Of a stretch of 64,000 bases of DNA, positions 34,248 to 42,717 are shown in pieces. Numbering within the stretch: the first letter of the stretch is position 1; each line of letters starts with the position of its first letter. The translations under genes and the position numbers were made by a program. The DNA is from CAVXTF01 sp963701375 (GTDB lineage Bacteria > Actinomycetota > Acidimicrobiia > Acidimicrobiales > CAVXTF01), in assembly GCA_963701375.1 (NCBI GenBank), contig CAVOZT010000001.1, positions 868,001 through 932,000 on the forward strand, read 5' to 3'. Under the pieces are notes generated by a model, which saw nothing but the letters and a program-made list of their open reading frames with translations, did not search any database and was not told where the DNA came from.

Positions 34248-35084
34248 TCAGTCCTCGGACCGCATCAGGTCTCTTATCGGCCTGTAGCCGATGAGAGTTA
34301 CGCCCTGTCGTTCGATCGCCTCAGAAAGCTCCGTCCCCGGTACGAGCAAAGCGTGGTCGTCCACCCTTGCTTCCCAGTCGCCGGCCATAGCACGTAATTC
34401 GGGGCTGTCCACTGCCGGATGCAGGTACGCCTCTGTCACCCCGGGCTTCAATCGGTTGATCGCGTCGAGGAGGATCTGCCTACTGCCCACACCCGGTACG
34501 TAGACGAAATTGTCCGGATAGAGGACTCCCTCCTCGTCTGCAAGCCGCCTGAACGGGAACCCGATCTGCGCTTCGGTCTTTGCACCGGACAGGCGCAAGG
34601 GGAGCCGGAACTCAGCAGCCAGACCAAGGTAGACGTCGAAAAACTCGGACCTGATCTGCACCGCGCCCATGTGGGAGTCGAGGTGGCTCACGTCGAATCC
34701 CCACAGGATCGCTCGCTCCACTTGAGCACGGCACTCGCGTCTCACCTCGTCGAGGTCGGCGTGGTCCCAGACGTCTGTGATCGTCCGCGGAAAGCCACCG
34801 TCACCGTCAAGTAGAGACGGTGCGTGAGTGATCGGTCCCCATCTGTAGAGGTCGTGCTCAGCGTTGACAGTGAGGTGGACTCCTATGTCCTCTCCCCGAT
34901 ACGAGGCAGCAGCACCTCGGGACCAGGGGCACGGAACCATCAGGCTGGCGCTGGTTGCGAGGCCGGTGCGCAGAGACTCGTAGACCCCCTCATTGGCGGC
35001 GTGGCAGAAGCCGAGATCGTCGCAATTGATGATGAGCAACCGTGCGTCTTTCGGGTAGCCCAGGCGCTCGGCGAGTGAGGGCAC
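34248..35084 (-). CDS. YdjC/ChbG family carbohydrate deacetylase
   Basis: 278-residue metal-dependent deacetylase-fold protein. RLLIINCDDLGFCHAANEGV carries the metal-binding Asp pair, GVHLTVNAEHD and DVSHLDSHMGAVQ the His ligands. The family removes acetyl groups from chitooligosaccharides or related substrates; HpnK members act in hopanoid synthesis. Substrate here unknown. Confidence 0.88.
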   Translation of the reverse strand: MPSLAERLGYPKDARLLIINCDDLGFCHAANEGVYESLRTGLATSASLMVPCPWSRGAAASYRGEDIGVHLTVNAEHDLYRWGPITHAPSLLDGDGGFPRTITDVWDHADLDEVRRECRAQVERAILWGFDVSHLDSHMGAVQIRSEFFDVYLGLAAEFRLPLRLSGAKTEAQIGFPFRRLADEEGVLYPDNFVYVPGVGSRQILLDAINRLKPGVTEAYLHPAVDSPELRAMAGDWEARVDDHALLVPGTELSEAIERQGVTLIGYRPIRDLMRSED

Positions 35085-35157
35085 AGAGCAGAAGGTAGCG
35101 CCCTCAGGTGCAGCTTCGTTCGAACCGAGGTGGTGGGCGCCTCGACTTGTCGTGGCC

Positions 35158-35343
35158 TCAGGCAGCGTCGGCAGGACGCCGCGTGAGTTCGAGAGCTCGC
35201 CGAGCGTCTTCGAGGCCCTTCCGAGCGGCCCTCCTGGTCTTCTCGTCGAGGTGCCAAGGCCGGGCGTTCGACCCTTTGCGCCTCACTAGCTGGGCCGGAA
35301 CCGTCTTCTCCTCGACCAGCGGAAGCCTCGCCTGTTCCTCCAT
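35158..35343 (-). CDS. Small basic hypothetical protein
   Basis: 61 residues from ATG 35343: MEEQARLPLVEEKTVPAQLV followed by WHLDEKTRRAARKGLEDARR. Charged, mostly helical; similar short proteins occur in actinobacteria. A longer reading from 35448 is unlikely because it would cross the divergent promoter region. Function unknown. Confidence 0.6.
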   Translation of the reverse strand: MEEQARLPLVEEKTVPAQLVRRKGSNARPWHLDEKTRRAARKGLEDARRALELTRRPADAA

Positions 35344-35379
35344 GTCCCGATCATCGCGCCCCGGTGTAACACTGCTGTT

Positions 35380-36348
35380 GTGAACACTCCTACAACGAAG
35401 AGGTTCGGGATCACGATCCCGTTTGACGGCGTCACGCTCGAAGCCCACCGAGAATGGATCGAAGAACTCCCGGAGCTCGGTTATACGGACGCATGGACGG
35501 GTGAGGCCAATGCGGCGGACGGCTTCACCCCTCTCGCGCTTGCTGCCACGTGGGCTCCGACTCTCAATCTCGGGACGGCCGTGGTGCCGGTCTACACGAG
35601 AGGCCCCGGGCTTCTTGCAATGCAGGCGGCGACTCTCGCAGAGCTGGCTCCCGGGCGTTTCGCGCTCGGGGTGGGCACATCTTCAGATGTGATAGTCGAG
35701 CGTTGGAATGCCGTTGCATTCGAGCAGCCGTATAAGAGGGTGCGTGACACCGTGCGGTTCCTCAGAAGTGCTCTCGCCGGAGAGAAGGTTGACGCCGTCT
35801 ACGACACATTTGAAGTGCACGGATTCCGGCTCGACAGGCGACCCGAGGTGCCACCTCCGATCTATGTGGCAGCGCTGCGTTCCGGGATGCTCAAGCTCGC
35901 CGGTCGCGAAGCTGACGGGGCGATCATCAACTGGCTCTCGCCCGAGGATGTGAAGACTGTCGCTCCGCTGGTGGGGGAAGGAAAGGCCGTAGTGGCACGC
36001 ATCTTCGTCTGTCCCTCAGAAGACGCCGAACAGGTGCGCTCGATCGGGCGGATGGTGATCGCCGCATACTTGAACGTCGAGGTCTACGCGGAGTTCCATC
36101 GTTGGCTCGGCAGGGCACCTCAGCTCGAAGGCATGTGGGCGGCGTGGGCGTCGGGAGATCGCAAGGGTGCTCTGGCCGCGATTCCTGACGAGGTCGTTGA
36201 CGACCTGATCGTCCATGGTTCGCCGAAGCAATGTCGCGAGACGGTCCAGCGATACGTCGACAACGGAGTCACGGTGCCCGTGCTGGCCGTACTTCCGATC
36301 GGGGTCGATCTGCGCGATTCCGTCAGACAGCTGGCGCCGGGGGCCTGA
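35380..36348 (+). CDS. LLM-class F420-dependent oxidoreductase
   Basis: 322-residue luciferase-like TIM barrel. FGITIPFDGVTLEAHREWIE, GYTDAWTGEANAADGFTPLA, NLGTAVVPVYTRGPGLLAMQ and LAELAPGRFALGVGTSSDVI are the family blocks around the F420-binding face. GTG 35380 starts it. A related gene lies at 38531. Substrate unknown; such enzymes are numerous in mycothiol- and F420-producing actinobacteria. Confidence 0.9.
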   Translation: MNTPTTKRFGITIPFDGVTLEAHREWIEELPELGYTDAWTGEANAADGFTPLALAATWAPTLNLGTAVVPVYTRGPGLLAMQAATLAELAPGRFALGVGTSSDVIVERWNAVAFEQPYKRVRDTVRFLRSALAGEKVDAVYDTFEVHGFRLDRRPEVPPPIYVAALRSGMLKLAGREADGAIINWLSPEDVKTVAPLVGEGKAVVARIFVCPSEDAEQVRSIGRMVIAAYLNVEVYAEFHRWLGRAPQLEGMWAAWASGDRKGALAAIPDEVVDDLIVHGSPKQCRETVQRYVDNGVTVPVLAVLPIGVDLRDSVRQLAPGA

Positions 36349-36360
36349 CTCCTCATTCGC

Positions 36361-37323
36361 TCAACTCGTCCGGTGCATGGTCTTGGCGAGCGCGCTCACC
36401 AGGTCAGGGCTTGCGAACTCGTAGCCCGTGGCAAGTAGACGGACCGGGCGAACGCGCTGGCTCGCAAGCAGCAGCTCTCTCGCGAAACCAGATCCGAACG
36501 CAGCTCGCAGCACAGGTGAAGGCACACTCAAAACCGCCGGTCGGTGGACCGCACGAGCGAGGTCCCGAGTGAGCTCTGCGTTTGTCACTGGTTGAGGAGC
36601 GACAACATTGACCGGTCCTCGGAGCTCCGGGGTCAGAGCCGCATGACGAATGGCACCCACCTCGTCTTCAAGGGAGATCCAGCTGATCCACTGACGACCC
36701 GTTCCCAACCTGCCGCCGAGGCCGAGGCGGAATAGTGGCAACTGTTTCTTGAGGGCCCCTCCCTCGCGCGTCATCACCACTCCTGAACGAAGGTGAACGA
36801 CGCGCAGGGCCTGATCGGCTGGTGCGGTCGCCTGCTCCCATCGACGGCAAAGATCGGCGAGGAATCCACTGCCGGTTGCGCTCTGCTCGGTCAGCTCTTC
36901 GTCTCCGCGGTCGCCGTACCAGCCGACAGCGGATGCGTTCACGAGTACTCCGTCGGGTGGAGCGAGCGTTGCTGCGATGCCGGCAAGAACTGCTGTCGGC
37001 TGAACCCTCGACTGGATGATCTCTTCTCTCCTCCGTTCGTTCCACCTGCCTTCGCCGATCGGCACGCCTGACAGGTTCACGAACACCTGACACCCGTCGA
37101 GCGCCTCTGGATCCAGCTGTCCGCGGTCGGGATCCCAAGGCACCTCGTCGCGACGATTCTCTCCGGGTTCTCCTCGTCGGCTAGTTGCACTTCTGACCAG
37201 CACGGTCACGAGGTGGCCTTCGGTACGCAGCCTTTCGACCAGCGATCTTCCGATGAGTCCGCTCGCACCGCTTACGACGAACCGCAAAGGGTCTCCCTCT
37301 TCAACACCGTGGCGGAGGATCAA
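36361..37323 (-). CDS. TIGR01777 family NAD-dependent epimerase/dehydratase-like protein
   Basis: 320-residue extended SDR. The nucleotide-binding motif is VVSGASGLIGRSLVERL; VFVNLSGVPIGEGRWNERRR and SAVGWYGDRGDEELTEQS (with the YGD seen in YfcH-type proteins) identify the TIGR01777 group. GFARELLLASQRVRPVRLLA is the conserved C-terminal DUF1731-like end. Role unknown. Confidence 0.92.
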   Translation of the reverse strand: MILRHGVEEGDPLRFVVSGASGLIGRSLVERLRTEGHLVTVLVRSATSRRGEPGENRRDEVPWDPDRGQLDPEALDGCQVFVNLSGVPIGEGRWNERRREEIIQSRVQPTAVLAGIAATLAPPDGVLVNASAVGWYGDRGDEELTEQSATGSGFLADLCRRWEQATAPADQALRVVHLRSGVVMTREGGALKKQLPLFRLGLGGRLGTGRQWISWISLEDEVGAIRHAALTPELRGPVNVVAPQPVTNAELTRDLARAVHRPAVLSVPSPVLRAAFGSGFARELLLASQRVRPVRLLATGYEFASPDLVSALAKTMHRTS

Positions 37324-37356
37324 CCGCCCAAGCGGACGAGTCGCTGAACAGATTCT

Positions 37357-37857
37357 CTAACTGGAACCCTGCTCGTATCGCGCCCGCAATGCCTGATCCT
37401 GGGCCCGCACCTGCTCGGCGATCTCGTCGCGGAAGGACTCGAGACGTGAAGCCAGCGCTTCGTCGGACAGTGCGAGGATGCGGACGGCGAGCAGACCGGC
37501 ATTGCGGGCTCCGTTCACAGCCACAGTTGCGACAGGCACCCCGCGGGGCATCTGGACCATAGAAAGCAGCGAGTCGAGACCTCCCAGGTTGGCGAGGGCA
37601 ATCGGTACGCCGATGACCGGAAGGGGAGTGGCTGCTGCCAGCACGCCGGCCAGGTGAGCGGCGCCCCCCGCACCTGCGATGAGGACCTTCTGTCCGCGCT
37701 CTACGGCATTTCGGGCGTATTCGAGCGTGTCATCCGGCGTCCGGTGCGCCGACAGGACCCGCACCTCTGTTTCGACGTCGAACTCCTTGAGCGCCTGGAC
37801 CGCACCGTCCATGACGTCGGCGTCCGATGAGCTGCCCATCACTATCCCTACGGTCAA
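37357..37857 (-). CDS. purE: N5-carboxyaminoimidazole ribonucleotide mutase PurE
   Basis: Purine biosynthesis mutase converting N5-CAIR to CAIR. GIVMGSSSDADVMDGA, VLSAHRTPDDTLEYAR, IAGAGGAAHLAGVLAAAT and PVIGVPI are the family's active-site blocks. The start is TTG 37857 (166 residues): AAGGAGGG sits four bases upstream on the strand and no ATG or GTG is available. A longer reading to 38022 would translate an 18-bp repeat array and overlap the next gene. purK is not in the window. Confidence 0.94.
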   Translation of the reverse strand: MTVGIVMGSSSDADVMDGAVQALKEFDVETEVRVLSAHRTPDDTLEYARNAVERGQKVLIAGAGGAAHLAGVLAAATPLPVIGVPIALANLGGLDSLLSMVQMPRGVPVATVAVNGARNAGLLAVRILALSDEALASRLESFRDEIAEQVRAQDQALRARYEQGSS

Positions 37858-37867
37858 CTGTCCCTCC

Positions 37868-37921
37868 TTAATCCGTGGATCTGGCTTAATCCGTGGATCT
37901 GGCTTAGTACCTGGAGCTGGC
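37868..37921 (-). repeat. Three 18-bp tandem units upstream of purE
   Basis: On the plus strand TTAATCCGTGGATCTGGC occurs at 37868-37885 and 37886-37903, then a drifted copy TTAGTACCTGGAGCTGGC at 37904-37921. The array fills the gap between the nitrobindin-like gene and the purE ribosome-binding site. It may act on purE expression. Confidence 0.8.
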
Positions 37922-38419
37922 TCAGGCACTTGTTGTTGGCCACACCCTTTCGAGCTTGGCGAGCACGTGAGTCTGAAGTGTCTGTCCGACAGCCTGCATT
38001 TCGAGCCGGTCGGTGAGGACATCGCCTTCTACGAGAACCTGCCTGCCGAGAGCGATTACCTCCTTGGAGTCGGGCCACGCCGAGACCGAGGTGCTCGCGA
38101 GTTTCACCGAAGTCCCATCGACCGAGCCGGTGGAAACCTCCACGTGTCCGGTGGCATGGGCCGCTACACAGTCGAGACGGTTGCCGTCGTGGCACCGCCA
38201 GAACCCCTGTTCGGAGTGTGACGCCGGACCCCCGGGACCGAGTGACGTTCGCATCGTGTAGACGAGGACCGGCTTGCCTACATGCGAGAAAGTCAGCTCT
38301 TCCTCGTACTCGAATGGACGCGAACCCGGGTAGCTTCCCGACCCGCTACCGCGCCATTTCCCGACCAGGAAGCCCAATGCCGCCAGGTCGGGGTGCAAGA
38401 CGGGTGGTTCAGGTGTCAC
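37922..38419 (-). CDS. Nitrobindin-like heme-binding protein (FABP-like)
   Basis: 165-residue beta-barrel. LGFLVGKWRGSGSGSYP is the G-x-W-x-G-x-G family motif; FEYEEELTFSHVGKPVLVY and TLQTHVLAKLERV complete the barrel, with the His near the C-terminus at the usual heme-ligand position. Actinobacterial members bind ferric heme and can react with peroxynitrite or NO. Upstream of purE on the same strand. Confidence 0.85.
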   Translation of the reverse strand: MTPEPPVLHPDLAALGFLVGKWRGSGSGSYPGSRPFEYEEELTFSHVGKPVLVYTMRTSLGPGGPASHSEQGFWRCHDGNRLDCVAAHATGHVEVSTGSVDGTSVKLASTSVSAWPDSKEVIALGRQVLVEGDVLTDRLEMQAVGQTLQTHVLAKLERVWPTTSA

Positions 38420-38530
38420 GATGCGACCTTAGCTTTGAGGATCGGGACGCCAATGGCCCGCGGTCGCGAACGTGGCCGCGCCGTTTTCCCGTCCTCGTTG
38501 AGCTCCCGGAATCAAGACTCGGAGGTGGAT

Positions 38531-39439
38531 GTGCGAATCGGGGCTGGTCTCGATACGAGCGGGACCGTGGAGGCGATCGTGAGTCGTGCCAAGCGGCTCG
38601 CCGCCACGGGCGTGAAGTCCATGTGGTCTTCTCAGATCTTCGGACACGACGCACTCAGCGTGTTCACAGTCGTAGGACGCGAAGTCCCCGATGTCGAGTT
38701 CGGAACTGCGGTGATCCCGGTACATCCTCGGCATCCGATGGTGCTCGCAAACCAGGCACTGACGGTTCAGGATGCTTGCGGCGGGAGGTTCGTGCTCGGA
38801 ATCGGTCTCTCACACCAGTTGGTCGTCGAGGGGGTGTGGGGACTGTCTTTCGACCGGCCGGTTCGTTACATGCGCGAGTACCTGTCGGTCCTGGTTCCCC
38901 TGCTCGCCGGAGAGCAGGTTTCTTTCTCGGGGGAGCTGATCCGGACGAGCACCATCGGACCCCTCGACAACGCCACGGGCGACCCGCCGCCCGTGATCGT
39001 CGCCGCCCTTGGTTCCGCGATGCTGCGACTGACCGGCGAGATGGCCGACGGGACGATCACCTGGATGACCGGACACGACACGATCGAGAACCACGTCGTA
39101 CCAACGATCACAGAGGCGGCAGAGAAAGCTGGAAGGCGGGCGCCGCGGGTCGTCGTCTGTCTGCCGATATGTGTCACGGCGGATCCCGACGGTGCACGAA
39201 ACGCTGCGGCCAAGACCTTTGCCGTCTACGGTCAGCTTCCTTCGTACAGAGCGATGCTCGACAGGGAAGGTGCGGCAGGTCCGCCTGATCTTGCGATCGT
39301 CGGTGACGAGGATGCCGTTGCCTCGCAGATCCGGTCCTTCGAGTCGATCGGCGCCACCGATCTGTCTGGTGTCATGTTCGGGTCGAGCGAGGAAAGGGAA
39401 CGAACGGATGCCCTGCTGGGTCAGCTCGCAAAGTCTTGA
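38531..39439 (+). CDS. LLM-class F420-dependent oxidoreductase
   Basis: 302 residues from GTG 38531, which has GGAGG at five bases. Family blocks: RIGAGLDTSGTVEAIVSRAK, FGTAVIPVHPRHPMVLANQA, GGRFVLGIGLSHQLVVEG and PPPVIVAALGSAMLRL. It resembles the MSMEG_3544-like TIGR03564 subgroup. A longer reading from 38282 adds an Arg-rich segment antisense to the nitrobindin-like gene and is rejected. Substrate unknown. Confidence 0.9.
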   Translation: MRIGAGLDTSGTVEAIVSRAKRLAATGVKSMWSSQIFGHDALSVFTVVGREVPDVEFGTAVIPVHPRHPMVLANQALTVQDACGGRFVLGIGLSHQLVVEGVWGLSFDRPVRYMREYLSVLVPLLAGEQVSFSGELIRTSTIGPLDNATGDPPPVIVAALGSAMLRLTGEMADGTITWMTGHDTIENHVVPTITEAAEKAGRRAPRVVVCLPICVTADPDGARNAAAKTFAVYGQLPSYRAMLDREGAAGPPDLAIVGDEDAVASQIRSFESIGATDLSGVMFGSSEERERTDALLGQLAKS

Positions 39440-39443
39440 CGAG

Positions 39444-40045
39444 TCACATTGAGACGGTGGTGTGCTTGATCTCGTTCAAGTCCGGGTGACCGTCGACGAG
39501 GTCCAAGAGCCGTTCGACGGTGGCTAGCGCCAGGACGGCATCTCCTTTTGGACGGCTCATCACCCGGACGAACGCTGCTCTTTCGCCGGTGATGAATGTG
39601 GGGACTCCGAAGACCTGGTGATGGTCACCGAGGCCTCGTGTCGCCTCCTGACCTCCTTGCGAATGCTCCCGTCCTCCAAGATGGCCGACACCTCTGTGTC
39701 GTCCACGCCGTTCGAACGAAGGACGTCCATCACCACTTTGCGGTCTCTCAGATCCCGGGCGTAGTCGTGGCGAGCCGCAAAGAGTGCTTCGTGAACGTCC
39801 AGGAAACGGTCGGGGAACCGGTCAGCGACTACAAGGCTGGCCTCGAGGGCAAGAAGCTCGGGTGAGCGGTCCTCGTCCTCCCAAACAGGCACACCGCCCT
39901 CTTCTACGTGTACTTGCGAAAGAGAGAACGGAACGAAGTCGACTTCCCAGTCGGTCCCTGCCTTGAGGGCGGTGATCACGTGTTCGTGGGCGTTCCTTGC
40001 GAAAGGGCACCGGTAGTCGTACGTGACTCCGAAAGAAGTTGTCAT
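39444..40045 (-). CDS. DsbA/FrnE-like thioredoxin-fold protein (frameshifted)
   Basis: Starts TSFGVTYDYRCPFARNAHEH, a DsbA-like domain with CPFA in place of CxxC, so only one Cys remains. After RRRHEASVT the frame leaves the family; the next frame continues HQVFGVPTFITGERAAFVRV and ends at a stop at 39444-39446. One missing base near 39622 explains this, giving 200 residues. HQVFGVPTF is the conserved cis-Pro loop. Likely a glutathione-S-transferase-kappa or FrnE-like enzyme; function unknown. Confidence 0.78.
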
Positions 40046-40118
40046 GAGAAGAAGAACCAGATCAGAGGGGTCCTCATTCCGGAATTAGCAACCCGGGGTG
40101 TGAACCTCGGGCCGGGTC

Positions 40119-41552
40119 TCAGCCGAAGAGGTTTCCGAGCAGCCCTGACTGCCCTCCGGAGGATTTCGAAGGAGCAGACGTGCCGCTCCCACCGAGGACA
40201 GACGACACCGCGGACCCCACAGATCCGACCGAGGCAACTACCGGAGCCACCGAACGGAGCGAGGTCGCGCTCTTGAGAGCGGCTACCGCTTTGCTCATGC
40301 CTCCTCCCAACAGCCTTGTGGCTCTAGACACGACGGTGACCAGGTCCTTGGCCACGTGCCCGACGACGTTTACCACGTCCGATATGACTTTCTCGGCTGT
40401 GCGGAGTACTCCCGATGTTGCACCGCCGATCAGTCCGCTGAGCTGCTTCGCGCCGGCGCCGGCCGCATCGACATCCTGGACCAGTCTCTGTCCCGTGTCT
40501 CCTCCGCTGCCGCTCGTCGACAGTTTGGCGCCGGGACGAACTGTTGCTGTCGATGCCGAACCCGCTGAGCCGCCCTGAACTGAGACGACGGGCGCAACGG
40601 CCAAGCTCCGGTTGGGGGACGGCGCGTGTCGGCCGCTAAGGGCTGTCTTCTGGGTCGAAGACTGTCCTGTTCCGGAAGTCCTCATCTGCGCCTGCGGTGC
40701 AACGAGGTTCGTTCCAAACGTGACTTTTGTGTTGAGAGGTGCGGCGGAACGCACGGGATGTGGACCGCCGGAAGCGGACGCCACCACGAGCGCGGCGGTT
40801 GCGACCGCCCCTCCTACTGTGACAACGATGGCTTGGGGACCGAGGGCGGAAAAGCGAGCAGGGACCGAGCTCATAGTGCGGCCGGTCGCCCGCAAGATCC
40901 GGTGCAACATCCGCACTCCGAGGAGCACGAAGGGGATGCCTACCAGGCTTCCGTCGGAACCCGACAGCGCTCGAAACTCTCGTTTGAGGGCCTGGCGTGC
41001 GCGCCAGATGAGGGTCTCGACTGTGGTGACGCGGATGCCCTCGCGCTGGGCGATGTCCTGATAGGACAACCCTGATTTTTCACGAAGGTCGAGCACCCTG
41101 CGATGGCGGTCAGAAAGACGGGAGTACGCCTGGACTGCGAAGTCCAGATCTGCCGACGCGATGGCGAAGTCCTCGGCGCTCGTTCCCGACGTCGTGTCGC
41201 GCTCACATGGATCTGCCATCGGAACCGGACCGAATCGCTGTTTCCTCCGCACCGAGTCGGTGCAGAGGTTGGAGGCGATCACGCTCAACCATGGGAAGAA
41301 CCGTCGTTCTCCTCCGAAGGTCGGAAGCGCCCGCCAGGCCCGTAGGAACGCTTCTTGAGTTACGTCCTGCGCTTCGTGAGGATCTCCTAGCCTGCGTAGG
41401 CAGTACCGCTCCAGCCGGTTGGAGTAGCACTCATAGAGGGAGTCGAAAGCGGCCCTGTCGCCTATTTGGGCACTCGCGACCAGCTCCCTGTCACGGTCGA
41501 GATCGACCTCGCCGCCAAGCTCGGGCAGCCTTGGCCAAGTCTCGGTGGTCAC
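40119..41552 (-). CDS. ECF-type RNA polymerase sigma factor with C-terminal membrane-anchored extension
   Basis: Residues 25-105 are sigma region 2 (DRAAFDSLYECYSNRLERYC, DVTQEAFLRAWRALP, FPWLSVIASNLCTDSVRR) and 140-195 region 4 (LSDRHRRVLDLREKSGLSYQ, VETLIWRARQALKREF). The chain continues: AIVVTVGGAVATAALVVASA is a membrane helix at about 241-260, followed by some 215 Ser/Thr/Gly/Ala-rich residues with a hydrophobic stretch VISDVVNVVGHVAKDLVTVV. No anti-sigma gene is adjacent, so regulation may be intrinsic. AAGGAGGG precedes GTG 41552. Confidence 0.85.
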   Translation of the reverse strand: MTTETWPRLPELGGEVDLDRDRELVASAQIGDRAAFDSLYECYSNRLERYCLRRLGDPHEAQDVTQEAFLRAWRALPTFGGERRFFPWLSVIASNLCTDSVRRKQRFGPVPMADPCERDTTSGTSAEDFAIASADLDFAVQAYSRLSDRHRRVLDLREKSGLSYQDIAQREGIRVTTVETLIWRARQALKREFRALSGSDGSLVGIPFVLLGVRMLHRILRATGRTMSSVPARFSALGPQAIVVTVGGAVATAALVVASASGGPHPVRSAAPLNTKVTFGTNLVAPQAQMRTSGTGQSSTQKTALSGRHAPSPNRSLAVAPVVSVQGGSAGSASTATVRPGAKLSTSGSGGDTGQRLVQDVDAAGAGAKQLSGLIGGATSGVLRTAEKVISDVVNVVGHVAKDLVTVVSRATRLLGGGMSKAVAALKSATSLRSVAPVVASVGSVGSAVSSVLGGSGTSAPSKSSGGQSGLLGNLFG

Positions 41553-41590
41553 CGTATGGGCCCTCCTTCACTCCGAACCTTGTCAAATCA

Positions 41591-41607
41591 CCGTGCGCAG
41601 TGCACGG
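41591..41607. promoter_or_regulatory. Inverted repeat upstream of the sigma-factor gene
   Basis: CCGTGC-GCAGT-GCACGG, a perfect 6-bp inverted repeat 39 bases upstream of the GTG. Possible operator or mRNA hairpin. The rest of the 240-base gap to the nuclease gene has no gene I can support. Confidence 0.35.
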
Positions 41608-41792
41608 AAATTTCGATCTACGCAGGATCAATTCTCCAGTGACCAGGACAAGCTTCTTGCCCAATTGATTGCCCGAGTCGCCGATCGCGAAACAGATCGC
41701 AGGTTGCAGGCGCAAGTCGGTTTGCCTCGACGAGGTATTCCGCTCGGGGCGGGAACCGGCACCGCCGTTGATATTGATGCGAATCGACAGCC

Positions 41793-42671
41793 CTACGAAG
41801 GCTGGGCTGCTCGCAAAGGAAGGGTCCCGGGCAGGTTGGATTGCCCCTCGAGGACCGATCCCGGGCCTTCCCTGCGCGGCTCGAAAACCGCAAGCTTCAG
41901 GTCTCCGCCCACAGCGGGACAGAGATGCCGGAAGCTGCAATAGCTGCAGAGTCCCGAGACACTCGGCCGGAAGTCGTCTCTATCGCAAGCACGAGAGATG
42001 GCGCTCCAAACGGCCGTCGTGCGAATGCCCGTACCTCGCGTCGATTGCTCGGACGGAACGGCCTCGATCGTAAGACGGTCACGAAGATAGAGAAGCTTCA
42101 CCCGAGACGGACGTCTTCCGAGCACACGTTCGCATAGGAGGGCATAGGTATGGACCACGCTGAGGCGACCGTGCTCCTGGGTTTCGCTCGGCGCCCGGCC
42201 GGTTTTGTAGTCAACCACGACCAGCCCGCCCGCCTCGTCAACGTCGAGCCTGTCGATGATGCCTCTGAGCAGCATGCCGTCCAGATCCGCCTCGAGCATC
42301 AGCTCCACACCGACCGTCAATGCGCTGTCGGGATCTTCGAGCTCGAAGTACCGCCCGACGAGCAACGCGGCATCATCGAGGAAGTCCATGGATTCTGAAT
42401 CGTTTTGGCCGAGCGACCGGTACTCGTCGTCTGACTGCATCTCCTCCCAGGCTCGATCCAGCTCCGTAAGAGCGACGGTCTTCGAGCGTTGACCGCTGTC
42501 GTGGTGCCAGAAGAGCCGCTCGAGCGCCCTGTGGACGAGCGTGCCCTTCACGGTTGCCGGCGAGGGAGCTTCCGGTATCCGGTCGATCACCGAGAATTTG
42601 AAGGCAAGTGGGCAGCTGCAGAACGAGCTCACCTTGCTCGGCGAAAGCGATCGCGGCAGAGGGAGCGGCAT
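41793..42671 (-). CDS. RecB-family PD-(D/E)XK exonuclease-like protein
   Basis: 292-residue single-domain nuclease. SPSKVSSFCSCPLAFKF at the start, GTLVHRALERLFW, RGIIDRLDVDEAGGLVVVDY with YKTG form the nuclease core (D...D-x-K). Four Cys, two near residue 20 and others in GLCSYCSFRHLCPA near 260, could bind a Fe-S cluster as in AddB/Cas4-type proteins. No cas genes are present. Probably DNA repair. Confidence 0.88.
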   Translation of the reverse strand: MPLPLPRSLSPSKVSSFCSCPLAFKFSVIDRIPEAPSPATVKGTLVHRALERLFWHHDSGQRSKTVALTELDRAWEEMQSDDEYRSLGQNDSESMDFLDDAALLVGRYFELEDPDSALTVGVELMLEADLDGMLLRGIIDRLDVDEAGGLVVVDYKTGRAPSETQEHGRLSVVHTYALLCERVLGRRPSRVKLLYLRDRLTIEAVPSEQSTRGTGIRTTAVWSAISRACDRDDFRPSVSGLCSYCSFRHLCPAVGGDLKLAVFEPRREGPGSVLEGQSNLPGTLPLRAAQPS

Positions 42672-42717
42672 CTGCGCCAGGCTACGACCCGGGTGTGCAA
42701 AAGGTGAGTTACCTCTC

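Noticed and set aside
38218..39288. 356-codon plus-strand Arg-rich frame over the second F420 enzyme
   Set aside because: Shadow frame of the LLM gene and antisense of the nitrobindin-like gene.
41793..42671. Cas4 nuclease
   Set aside because: The Cys/RecB layout is similar, but there are no cas genes or array; a general RecB-like repair nuclease is the safer call.
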